Part shown: positions 16,433 through 23,440 of the stretch, piece by piece
How positions within the stretch are numbered: position 1 is the first letter of the stretch
How the letters are laid out: the number at the start of each line of letters is the position of its first letter
NCBI GenBank assembly: GCA_017694995.1
Contig: JADIMB010000085.1
Span: forward strand, 1 to 33,107
Direction of reading: 5' to 3'
DNA length: 33,107 bases
DNA from: Candidatus Cryptobacteroides faecavium
GTDB taxonomy: Bacteria; Bacteroidota; Bacteroidia; Bacteroidales; UBA932
Notes under the pieces: model-generated
The model's database searches: none
What the model saw: only the letters and a program-made list of their open reading frames with translations
What the model was told of the DNA's origin: nothing
Program-made: the position numbers and the translations under genes

Positions 16433-17515
16433 ATGGAACTGGTCGGGAAATATATCGAATACATAACATCTGTCCGGAGATACTCATCCAGGACAAGGGC
16501 GATATACTCGGATGCCCTGACAAGGTTCTGCGATTTTGCCTCAGGCCATGACCAGGGGCATTTCAGCGACAAGGACCTGAAAGAATCCCTCACTCCGTCC
16601 ATTATCAGGGGATATGAGATGGAGCTCCTGGACAAAAAGCGTCTCGACCCAAGGACAGTGAACCTGCACATTTCTGTACTGAGCAGCTTCTGCAGATTCC
16701 TTGTGAAAAAAGGAGAACTGAAGTCAAACCCCGTCCGGACTGTATCCAGGCCTAAAGTAGAGAAACGTCTTCCCGTATTCTACAAGAAAGACGACATGGA
16801 CGCGTACTTCTCCAGAAGCGGGATATTCGCTATGGAAAACAGCTGCACTTCCCCTGATGAATTCATCGGACTCTACCTGTCAATGCATACGGCTCCGGGA
16901 TACAGGCCGGAAAACGACCCGGCATATTCGGAAATGGAAAATCTCCGCGCAAAGCCGGACAGATTCTCCGCATGGCTCTTCACTAGGCGGCTTGACAGGC
17001 TGATCATATCCATACTCTACTCGACGGGCATACGCCGGTCCGAGCTGGTGTCTCTGAAAAGAGGCAATATAGATTTCAGCCGCAGGATAATGAAAGTCAG
17101 AGGCAAGGGAGACAAAACCAGAGAAATTCCACTGGTCCCTTCGTTATGTAAAGAAATTTCATTATATTTACAAGCAGTTGAAGCGACCGCAGGCAAGAGG
17201 CAGCCCTGGGACTCGCCGCTGCTTGTCACACACAGGGGGACGGCTGTCTATCCCGAATATGTAGACAGGGCAGTGAAAAGCGAACTGGGAGGCTCGGACG
17301 GGTTCACCGCAAGGAAATCCCCACATGTCCTGCGACATACATTAGCCACAGAGCTGCTTGAGGAGGGGACTGACCTCAATTCGATAAAGGAACTGCTCGG
17401 ACATTCCTCGCTCGCAGCGACCCAGGTATACACCCACAACTCGGTCGCAAAACTGAAGAAAGTATATGAAACGGCCCATCCACGGGCAAAAAGCGGAGGT
17501 AAACATGGAGATTAG
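16433..17515 (+). CDS. XerC/XerD-like tyrosine recombinase with insertion
   Basis: All catalytic residues are present: Arg201 (STGIRRSEL), Lys225 (RGKGDK), His298 and Arg301 (HVLRH), His324 (LLGHSS) and the nucleophile Tyr333 (QVYTH). An N-terminal core-binding domain spans ~1-105. At 360 residues it is ~55 longer than typical XerC/XerD. The excess lies between ~130 and ~180, where an acidic/aromatic stretch (around TAPGYRPENDPAYSEMEN) separates the DNA-binding domain from the catalytic domain. The chromosomal setting (cca upstream, hibernation factor downstream) suggests a housekeeping Xer recombinase for chromosome dimer resolution, not a mobile-element integrase. I give no symbol because XerC and XerD cannot be separated here. 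Its last 11 bases overlap the next gene. Confidence 0.87.
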   Translation: MELVGKYIEYITSVRRYSSRTRAIYSDALTRFCDFASGHDQGHFSDKDLKESLTPSIIRGYEMELLDKKRLDPRTVNLHISVLSSFCRFLVKKGELKSNPVRTVSRPKVEKRLPVFYKKDDMDAYFSRSGIFAMENSCTSPDEFIGLYLSMHTAPGYRPENDPAYSEMENLRAKPDRFSAWLFTRRLDRLIISILYSTGIRRSELVSLKRGNIDFSRRIMKVRGKGDKTREIPLVPSLCKEISLYLQAVEATAGKRQPWDSPLLVTHRGTAVYPEYVDRAVKSELGGSDGFTARKSPHVLRHTLATELLEEGTDLNSIKELLGHSSLAATQVYTHNSVAKLKKVYETAHPRAKSGGKHGD

Positions 17516-17795
17516 AGTACAATCCATCAAGTTTAACGCAGACCAGAAACTCCTAGACTTCGTGGAAAAGAAAGTCTCGAAGCTGGAGAAATTCCATGAC
17601 GGGATAATCGGAGTAGACGTGGCACTCTCATTACTGGCTGAACACCAGAACAAGAATGTGAAAGTACATGTACAGATCCCGGGAAATGACGTAGTGATTG
17701 AAAGGAACGCAAAAACATTCGAGGACGCGCTGGTGGACTGCGTGGACATCCTTAAAGACAAACTTGTAAGAGCCAAGGAGAAAAGAAACAACTGA
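17505..17795 (+). CDS. hpf: Short ribosome hibernation promoting factor (HPF/RaiA family)
   Basis: This 96-residue protein matches the single-domain HPF/YfiA fold: MEIRVQSIKFNADQKL at the start, the KVSKLEKFHDGI helix-strand and ERNAKTFEDALVDCVDILKDKL at the end. It binds the 30S decoding region and stabilises inactive ribosomes in slow growth. The start at 17505 has one of the best ribosome sites in the window, GGAGG seven bases upstream, and lies inside the end of the recombinase gene, so translation is probably coupled. An in-frame start at 17466 would add 13 residues unlike the family. It lacks the long C-terminal domain of long HPF. A strong hairpin follows. Confidence 0.93.
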   Translation: MEIRVQSIKFNADQKLLDFVEKKVSKLEKFHDGIIGVDVALSLLAEHQNKNVKVHVQIPGNDVVIERNAKTFEDALVDCVDILKDKLVRAKEKRNN

Positions 17796-17823
17796 CAGAT
17801 AACAGCATATATCCAGGACAATA

Positions 17824-17855
17824 AGGGGACGGGCCTTCATGAAGACCCGTCCCCT
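17824..17855. terminator. Hairpin between convergent genes, probable bidirectional terminator
   Basis: AGGGGACGGG (17824-17833) pairs perfectly with CCCGTCCCCT (17846-17855), a 10-base GC-rich stem around a 12-base loop that itself contains TTCATGAA. It lies between the hibernation factor on the plus strand and the dehydrogenase on the minus strand. There is no long T-run on either side, so termination may be Rho-aided or weak. Confidence 0.55.
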
Positions 17856-17880
17856 ATCCGTTTGCGGCATCCGGCATGAA

Positions 17881-18813
17881 CTACTGCCATCCCTGCTCAA
17901 TATTCCTGGCGATCATGTCCACAAGTCTTTCCCTGGCCTCGACGGAAGCCCACGCGATATGAGGGGAAAAGACAAGGCGGTCCTTGCGGGAAACCTTCAT
18001 AAGAGGGCTGTCCAGTAAAAGTGGCTCGGATGTAAACACATCAAGAGCCGCCCCGGCAATCTGCCCTTCATCCACAGCCCTGGCGAGCGCAGCCTCGTCC
18101 ACTATACCTCCGCGGCCCATATTCACTATGACAGCAGTCGGCTTCATCCAGGACAGCTGCTCTGCACCCACTAGCCCCGCAGTCCTTTCATTGTAAGGAG
18201 CATGGACAGATATCACATCAGACCCGGACATGATCTCCCGCAGACCAAGGCTTGGGTATTCCGTACAGTGCGATGTGCCGGAAGTGGAAAAGTAGCTGAC
18301 CTCCATCCCGAAAGCCTCGGCGACTTTTGCCACTTTCATGCCGATATTCCCCATCCCGATAATCCCCATCTTTTTTCCGGCAAGCTCCCTGAAAGGAACT
18401 GTGACATCCGTGAACATCCCGCTTCCGCTATAGCGTCCGGACTTGACGGCATTGTCAAAATACGCACTCCTTCCAGTCAGGGCCAGAATGTGCATGAACG
18501 TCGTCTGAACGACCGAATCTGTGGAGTAGCCGGCCACATTGCGCACAGGGATGCCCTTTGAGGCGGCATATTCCAGATCGATATTGTTCACGCCTGTAGC
18601 CGCCTCACAGATGAGCCTGAGGCACGGCGCGGAGTCTATGAGCTCCTTTGTGACTTTCACCTTATTGACGATAAGCACTTCACAGTCCCCTACTCTCTCC
18701 AGGGCTTCCATAGGAGTCGACGTTCCATGGAGGACCAGTTCACCGAGTCTCTCTATAGGTGCAAATGATATGTCTGCGCCCATCGTGGCAGCATCAAGGA
18801 AAACGATTTTCAT
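17881..18813 (-). CDS. D-2-hydroxyacid dehydrogenase (NAD-dependent)
   Basis: This 310-residue oxidoreductase of the D-isomer-specific family reduces 2-keto acids or oxidises D-2-hydroxyacids. The Rossmann motif is GMGNIGMKVAKVAEAFG at ~152-168. The catalytic triad is intact: Arg in NMGRGGIVDEAAL, Glu in DVFTSEP and His in SPHIAWAS. The pattern is near glycerate/hydroxypyruvate reductases, but substrate cannot be assigned from sequence. Length is standard, and the N-terminal MKIVFLDAATMG starts directly. It is convergent with the hibernation factor gene and is followed by the shared hairpin. It appears to be a single-gene transcript; upstream is a 269-base stretch up to the tRNA. Confidence 0.92.
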   Translation of the reverse strand: MKIVFLDAATMGADISFAPIERLGELVLHGTSTPMEALERVGDCEVLIVNKVKVTKELIDSAPCLRLICEAATGVNNIDLEYAASKGIPVRNVAGYSTDSVVQTTFMHILALTGRSAYFDNAVKSGRYSGSGMFTDVTVPFRELAGKKMGIIGMGNIGMKVAKVAEAFGMEVSYFSTSGTSHCTEYPSLGLREIMSGSDVISVHAPYNERTAGLVGAEQLSWMKPTAVIVNMGRGGIVDEAALARAVDEGQIAGAALDVFTSEPLLLDSPLMKVSRKDRLVFSPHIAWASVEARERLVDMIARNIEQGWQ

Positions 18814-18820
18814 AAACGTA

Positions 18821-18911
18821 TAACGTCAGTTCGACGAATTTATGTTTAACAATATTATCCTAAAAATCAATATTTGATCATTTATGACCGGAATCTGTCT
18901 CACTGACGTTA
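18821..18911. repeat. Inverted repeat pair enclosing an AT-rich segment
   Basis: TAACGTCAGT (18821-18830) is repeated in perfect inverted form as ACTGACGTTA (18902-18911). They enclose 71 AT-rich bases that contain no gene and presumably the dehydrogenase promoter. A 10-base perfect inverted repeat at this spacing could be operator half-sites, the ends of a small mobile element, or chance. Confidence 0.5.
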
Positions 18912-18912
18912 A

Positions 18913-18983
18913 GGATTAAACTGGCGTTTAATCCTATGGTCTAACCCCCAGTCACCTGCGGTGACAGCCCCTTGCCAAGGGGC
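18913..18983. repeat. Cluster of three near-perfect palindromic hairpins
   Basis: Three hairpins lie within 71 bases, right next to the inverted repeat. GGATTAAAC/GTTTAATCC has a 4-base loop (18913-18934). GTCACC/GGTGAC has a 3-base loop (18951-18965). GCCCCTT/AAGGGGC has a 3-base loop (18967-18983). All stems are perfect. The second and third are back to back with one base between them. No open frame covers them. The arrangement resembles repetitive extragenic palindromes or a small MITE-like unit. Confidence 0.6.
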
Positions 18984-19033
18984 ATCACCCCTCACCAGAG
19001 GTCTGCCGCAAAGCCGAAACAGCTTCCAAGCTA

Positions 19034-19076
19034 AAACAAAAAGAGGATGAATCTGGTAACATCAGCATTCATCCCC
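19034..19076 (-). terminator. Intrinsic terminator after tRNA-Leu
   Basis: On the minus strand, GGATGAAT and ATTCATCC (19067-19074 and 19045-19052) form an 8-base stem, extendable by two pairs. A run of TTTTTGTTTT (19034-19042 side) follows directly. This is a textbook intrinsic terminator seven bases after the tRNA. Confidence 0.8.
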
Positions 19077-19082
19077 TTAATG

Positions 19083-19166
19083 TGCGCAGGATCAGAGTCG
19101 AACTGACACGCCATTTCTGGCACTACCTCCTGAGAGTAGCGCGTCTACCAATTTCGCCACCTGCGC
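19083..19166 (-). tRNA. tRNA-Leu (anticodon CAG)
   Basis: The minus strand folds as a class II tRNA. The acceptor stem GCGCAGG/CCTGCGC is seven perfect pairs. The D arm contains AAATTGGTAGACGC. The anticodon stem is CTACT/GGTAG with loop CTCAGGA, so the anticodon is CAG and the tRNA reads CUG. A long variable arm (TGCCAGAAATGGCG, stem GCCA/TGGC) is expected for leucine, and the T arm has the GTTCGACTC core. The discriminator base is A, as required for leucine. CCA is not encoded. It has its own promoter and terminator. Confidence 0.95.
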
Positions 19167-19179
19167 CTCAAAAGTGGTG

Positions 19180-19209
19180 CAAAGATATAAAAGGTTTTTG
19201 AATTTGAAA
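19180..19209 (-). promoter_or_regulatory. Promoter of tRNA-Leu
   Basis: On the minus strand the -7 box TATCTTTG (19187 to 19180) is a perfect Bacteroidetes match. TTTC (19209 to 19206) stands in the -33 position 18 bases upstream. Transcription would start about seven bases before the mature tRNA 5' end. The -33 part lies inside a hairpin formed just after the fimbrial operon. Confidence 0.75.
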
Positions 19210-19225
19210 CATTTTTTTTCAAATT
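19201..19225. terminator. AT-rich hairpin over the stop of the fimbrial anchor gene
   Basis: AATTTGAAA (19201-19209) and TTTCAAATT (19217-19225) form a perfect 9-base stem around a 7-base loop. The stop codon of the last fimbrial gene is inside the stem. It could help end the fimbrial transcript before tRNA-Leu, but the stem is weak and no clean T-run follows, so function is uncertain. Confidence 0.35.
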
Positions 19226-19992
19226 ATTACTTCAAGCGATACCGTCGTCTCCCATCCGTTGACGGTGAAAGACACATCTGTCTTGGCGTAATCTATCTCT
19301 ATATCAATATCTTCTAAATCTTCCGCAGACCAGTCGTAGCCACTTGCCAGAATATACTCGCCAATAGCGAATTCCCTGAGGGTGTTGTCTGCCTCCCTTA
19401 TGGCGAGCCTCAATGTCGAATCGGCCTGGCGAGGGACGCACACGGAGCATACACCACCGTTGTCCGGCTCCGGAGAATATTCGAAAGTACCGTACACCAT
19501 CCTGCCGGACAGGTCGTATCCAGTCACACCCCCGGACACCATGAGATCATAAGGATAGGCCCCTTCTGTATTAAGGTAGAGGGTGACCTTGCAATAAACC
19601 TTATGAAGGTCCGCCTCCACCTCTGTCCTTTCACCTCCGGTATCCAGATTGCAGGCTTGCAGATACAGTTCAGGGAACTGGACGCCCGGCTCCACGACAA
19701 ACCCTTTCCCGTCCAGGCCGTCTTCCGTCCAACCATGATAAAGGTCAAGCACGGCAGCATCTCCGGATACCGTAAAAGAGTAACTGTCCATGTATTTCTC
19801 CTGGCGGACTGTATCAGAGTGAGCCTGTACACCGTCAGAAAATGCCGCTACTTCCACATAGGGGTGTCCGGACACATCCAGTCCCGAAAAATCTATCATC
19901 ACAGTACAAGGGCATCCTGTACGGTCTTCTTTTACCGAGCATCCTGCGAAAAATGCCAGGACTATGAAGGACAGCAATATCTTCTTCCACAT
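19219..19992 (-). CDS. FimB/Mfa2 family fimbrial anchor lipoprotein
   Basis: This 257-residue protein has a lipoprotein signal (FFAGC, lipidated Cys18), then a CPC motif and a MIDFSGLD strand, the start seen in FimB/Mfa2-type anchors of type V pili. The body is beta-rich with two transthyretin-like halves (~28-140 and ~145-257), and the C-terminus ends in a strand SFTVNGWETTVSLEV. In Porphyromonas gingivalis such proteins anchor the pilus to the outer membrane and limit its length. It starts 3 bases after the fimbrillin gene, as expected for the stalk-anchor pair. Assignment comes from lipobox, length and position, so the exact subfamily (FimB or Mfa2) is open. Confidence 0.85.
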   Translation of the reverse strand: MWKKILLSFIVLAFFAGCSVKEDRTGCPCTVMIDFSGLDVSGHPYVEVAAFSDGVQAHSDTVRQEKYMDSYSFTVSGDAAVLDLYHGWTEDGLDGKGFVVEPGVQFPELYLQACNLDTGGERTEVEADLHKVYCKVTLYLNTEGAYPYDLMVSGGVTGYDLSGRMVYGTFEYSPEPDNGGVCSVCVPRQADSTLRLAIREADNTLREFAIGEYILASGYDWSAEDLEDIDIEIDYAKTDVSFTVNGWETTVSLEVII

Positions 19993-19995
19993 AAA

Positions 19996-21021
19996 TCATA
20001 TAGTTACACTGGAATCCGAGCCGCTTTCCCAAGGATTGACAGTTATCGAGAACGATGCCGAATCATATGACACAGGGACATTGGGATCCTCGGACCCTAG
20101 CTTGGTTATGACAAGTTCTGAAATATTGTAAGTATGATTGTTTTCTATCCCCGGTATCGAAACAGGGTAATAAAACACCCTGCCCTCGACGGACACCTCT
20201 ACCACCAGCCTGGTATAGCCGGACTTGCCGTCAGGGACTGAAGCATCCGAAGATGCCGGGTTAGGATAGCAATAGAAATAATGCGAGGCCGTATACGAGC
20301 TTCCGTGCGCAGCACTCGCCGACTTGAGCTCACCGCTGCTGAGCAATGCCGGCATATCCCCGTCTCCGTCACATTTGCCTTTATTAAGCCATACCGAAGG
20401 CACATAGCCTGATTTCACGGACTTGTCATGGCCGTACTCTCCGGTATCGCCGTAAATCATATCCCCGGCCACATTGATAAGATATATCTTTTTTATCTGC
20501 ACAGATGAATTGCTGTACTGAGGCAATGAAAGCCTGTTGGTGATTTTCTGTATGGATATCCTCGCGACAAGCCTTGTCACCGGGACCGTGACAGTACCGG
20601 ATGCCGAAGTGATCTCGGCCGAGTATGAACCGTACATCACAAATGCATCCCTGTTGTCTTCAAGCCTCGACACCTTCATGTCCAGGCTGGCCTTGTCTGA
20701 AATGTCAGTAATGTCTGGGGCGTTCGCCAGAGCCACTATGGTCTTCATTCCAGAGGTACATTCCGCTGTCACCTTGCTCCCGTCCGATTTCCCGTATGCC
20801 TCCAGGACACCGTTCTCCCTGAACACAAAGACCTGGAGAGACGAGACAGCCGTCTCGTTTGCAGTAGTCATGGTACGCACTTTACCGGCTACCGGAGCCG
20901 AAATTTCCAGCGGAAAGACCTGAGTGCCGGTATCCGCAACCGAATGTCCGTCTTTGGAGCAGCCCGCCGCTGCAAGCATGGCAACTAATGCCATAATCTG
21001 TCTGAATCTGTAAATTTTCAT
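19996..21021 (-). CDS. FimA/Mfa1-type major fimbrillin lipoprotein
   Basis: This 341-residue precursor has lipobox AAAGC (Cys21), an N-terminal strand ending at Arg49 (APVAGKVR followed by TMTTAN), then the FimA core with ETAVSSLQVFVFRENG, the TRLVARISIQKI element and the closing SFSITVNPWESG strand. In type V pili the lipidated precursor crosses to the outer membrane, a protease removes the first strand after an arginine, and subunits join by strand exchange. Arg49 sits where P. gingivalis FimA is cut (Arg46). The start overlaps the upstream stop as ATGA. Codon use does not differ visibly from its neighbours. Whether it is the main stalk or a tip subunit cannot be told from one gene. Confidence 0.85.
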   Translation of the reverse strand: MKIYRFRQIMALVAMLAAAGCSKDGHSVADTGTQVFPLEISAPVAGKVRTMTTANETAVSSLQVFVFRENGVLEAYGKSDGSKVTAECTSGMKTIVALANAPDITDISDKASLDMKVSRLEDNRDAFVMYGSYSAEITSASGTVTVPVTRLVARISIQKITNRLSLPQYSNSSVQIKKIYLINVAGDMIYGDTGEYGHDKSVKSGYVPSVWLNKGKCDGDGDMPALLSSGELKSASAAHGSSYTASHYFYCYPNPASSDASVPDGKSGYTRLVVEVSVEGRVFYYPVSIPGIENNHTYNISELVITKLGSEDPNVPVSYDSASFSITVNPWESGSDSSVTI

Positions 21022-22880
21022 ATTTCATCATATTTTAAAGTGAATTTCTGCATCTCCGGATCCAGTCTTCCCCTATGGAGCATGGACCGGTCCTGTCTTA
21101 TACATTGCCTGAACAATTCCTCCGCTTCCGTATCCCTTCCGGAGCGGGACATCGCAAGAGCCTCCAGGTACAGCACCCTGGCTGGTTTCTGTGCCATCCC
21201 TCCGAGGATCTCCAGAGCCTTGTCGTCATATCCTGCCGACAGATATGCCAGTGCAGCATTATAGTCCCTGTACGGGCCGAGCAGCTCCACTGCCCTGGCA
21301 TAATCCAGGTCCTTGAGGGCCTTCACACCTTTCATGTATACTGTATCAACTTCCGTAGTATAGACCGTATCCTTCTCCATATCCTTCCTGTGGAGATAGA
21401 AGTCAAGTCTTACTGTACGGAGCCTCGGATAGACCTTTTCCCTCAGGTGGCGGTATTCAGGCAGCCTCTGCAGCACGGTCTCGGAACCGTCCGGATCGGA
21501 TTCATATGGCAGGTTCATGATGGTCTCCAGCGATGATGGGGATATATCAGGGTCATTCTCCGATATAGTCATGAACAGTTTCCAGTTCTCCGCCGCGGAG
21601 GATTCCCTGAAAATACCGGCATCCACAGAAGGGGAGCCCTGCGCCAGAAGCCCGGCCACCGTACGGGCCCTTTCTTTGGCAAGCCCTGCATTGAACCTTG
21701 CGCTCCCCTCAAGGGAACATGAGGCCGTTATGACTATCGAATCAGTCACATAACTGCTCATGGACAGCATCTTGGACATGCACTCCCTGATGCGGGACAG
21801 CTCAGATGCGTTTCCTTCGGAAAGTGTGTCAAGCCTTGCGGAGCCCTTGTCGAAATCCAGCACGGCATTTGTATAGTCACTCACCCGCCTCTCCACAATC
21901 CTGCTCAAATAACGGGGTGTGTCATCTGCAAGGGAAGCCAGTGAACTCACATAGAAATCTATCCTCTGCTCTCCCGGGATCCTGTATATCATCCTGCCGT
22001 CTTCATACACCCCGCCGGAAAGAGTGACAGGTATCCTCTTCAGTCCCGGACGGCTCATGAGAGTCTGGGTATACCGGTAACAGACATCCTCCCCTTCAGA
22101 TGTCACCACCGTGTCAAGTCGGATCCTGCCAGTAATCCCTCCCGTAAGTTTCTCCAGCATGATTCCCGACTTGACTTTCTTTTTCTCGTTCCTCTCGGCC
22201 ATACGGAATCTAGTATAATGCCTGAGGACCTCCTGCTGTGATACCCCGAAGATATTCTCGGCCTCGGGATCAGAGATCAGGGTGGTGTCGTTCTTCATGG
22301 CATATACGCCAGGATAATTCCGCTGCAGGAATATCTCCAGGGGCTTCAGCATGATGAAATCAAGACTGTCGGTGATGATGGAAGCAAGGAACTCCCTGTA
22401 GCGTTCATAGCCGCGTATCTGGGCCGACCTGTATTTCGCCCCTGTCACAAGCATCGGCTCAAGTGATACCGTGTCGCCCATGATCTCCAGTTCCGGGAAA
22501 ATCCTCAGCTGCCACGAAGAGCCGGCCATCTCATGAGGTACAGATACGTCAAACTCTATGGATACTTTGCCTGCCCTTTCCGCCACATTACGGAATCTGG
22601 CCACTACGCGGGATGCGTTTATCACATCGACAGCGACCATTTCACCTGTCTCCGTATCCTTTACGGCATTCATTATCGAGGGTCCGCGGCCTGATGAATC
22701 CGCGCTTTCCTCATTGACCTGGGGCTCAGCGGTCTCCCCGCTGTCCTCATATGCCGGTATCGACACGTCTATGTCCATCCTGTTCCTTGAAATCTCAGCC
22801 AGGCGGCGGACAGAAGTACACGAATGAATGGCCAGGGAAACAAATACGGCCAGCGCAATCTTTATGATATCAGAACACAT
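21018..22880 (-). CDS. OmpA/TPR lipoprotein of the fimbrial operon (DUF3868-like)
   Basis: This 620-residue protein has a lipoprotein-like leader (AIHSC, Cys21; His at -2 is unusual). The N-terminal part (~85-160: GKVSIEFDVSVPHEM, then a VTGAKYRS stretch) resembles DUF3868 proteins that accompany Bacteroidales fimbriae. From ~340 to ~415 it is OmpA-like: VLDFDKGSARLD opens the domain and GSARFNAGLAKERARTV is the peptidoglycan-binding helix. The C-terminal ~110 residues form TPR-like repeats (VKALKDLDYARAVELLGPYRDY and following). It starts inside the DUF3575 gene (11-base overlap) and ends in an ATGA overlap with the fimbrillin gene. It probably links the pilus machinery to the cell wall. The DUF3868 match is from memory of the family pattern. 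Confidence 0.75.
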   Translation of the reverse strand: MCSDIIKIALAVFVSLAIHSCTSVRRLAEISRNRMDIDVSIPAYEDSGETAEPQVNEESADSSGRGPSIMNAVKDTETGEMVAVDVINASRVVARFRNVAERAGKVSIEFDVSVPHEMAGSSWQLRIFPELEIMGDTVSLEPMLVTGAKYRSAQIRGYERYREFLASIITDSLDFIMLKPLEIFLQRNYPGVYAMKNDTTLISDPEAENIFGVSQQEVLRHYTRFRMAERNEKKKVKSGIMLEKLTGGITGRIRLDTVVTSEGEDVCYRYTQTLMSRPGLKRIPVTLSGGVYEDGRMIYRIPGEQRIDFYVSSLASLADDTPRYLSRIVERRVSDYTNAVLDFDKGSARLDTLSEGNASELSRIRECMSKMLSMSSYVTDSIVITASCSLEGSARFNAGLAKERARTVAGLLAQGSPSVDAGIFRESSAAENWKLFMTISENDPDISPSSLETIMNLPYESDPDGSETVLQRLPEYRHLREKVYPRLRTVRLDFYLHRKDMEKDTVYTTEVDTVYMKGVKALKDLDYARAVELLGPYRDYNAALAYLSAGYDDKALEILGGMAQKPARVLYLEALAMSRSGRDTEAEELFRQCIRQDRSMLHRGRLDPEMQKFTLKYDEI

Positions 22881-23436
22881 AGGACAAAGAAATCATTATA
22901 TCATTAGGCAGCACGAACATCCTCTCTCCTTTCCCTCGCGTCAGTCCGCATGAAGGGCAGCTGTAGTCCGTATATTTATTGAATCCGCCCCATACTCCTG
23001 CACCGAACTCGATATTCAGGCGGGGATGCAGCATGTATGTATATCCTGCGCCTATTCCCACGCCATACCTGTCTCCTTCTTCTGTAAGGGCATCCGCAAG
23101 GCCGCCTCTGTTATATTCCTGATACTGGAGCTTCCCGGAGAACCACCAGCCTGAATATGTATGCCACAGCCAGTACCTTCCGCCCGCACTGTAGCACTGC
23201 TGCCGGTTCTGGAACTGCTTCCCGGGTCTCCCCTTATTGAATGTCCACGGATTGTATTTCACGGACAGCACAGTACTCCAGTGCCTGGAACAAGCATAGG
23301 ATATCTCGGCATTGAGGGTGGCGAAATCCAGATATCCAAGAAGGTCTGTCGAGACGGCGACTTTCTGCCCGTATGCCGCTTTGCCGCCCAGCAGCATCAT
23401 GAACAATGCCGCCACTGCAATCACTTTTTTCTTCAT
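22870..23436 (-). CDS. DUF3575 outer-membrane beta-barrel protein of the fimbrial operon
   Basis: This 188-residue protein has a signal peptide (~1-23, ending near AYGQ) and the DUF3575 pattern: KVAVSTDLLGYLDFATLNAEISYACSR is followed by the SVKYNPWTF motif, then RYWLWHTYSGWWFSGKLQYQEYN, and the cysteine pair SCPSCG near 156-161. It ends with a Phe after alternating hydrophobic strands, as outer-membrane proteins do. DUF3575 proteins are a regular part of Bacteroidales fimbrial loci; their job is unknown, and outer-membrane insertion or export of pilins is a common guess. The start has AGGTAG upstream and lies 4 bases after the preceding stop. Confidence 0.88.
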   Translation of the reverse strand: MKKKVIAVAALFMMLLGGKAAYGQKVAVSTDLLGYLDFATLNAEISYACSRHWSTVLSVKYNPWTFNKGRPGKQFQNRQQCYSAGGRYWLWHTYSGWWFSGKLQYQEYNRGGLADALTEEGDRYGVGIGAGYTYMLHPRLNIEFGAGVWGGFNKYTDYSCPSCGLTRGKGERMFVLPNDIMISLSYVF

Positions 23437-23440
23437 ACCT

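Noticed and set aside
16433..17515. Tyrosine recombinase as the integrase of a mobile element
   Set aside because: No attachment-site repeats, cargo or phage genes adjoin it; it is packed between cca and the hibernation factor, which fits a chromosomal Xer role.
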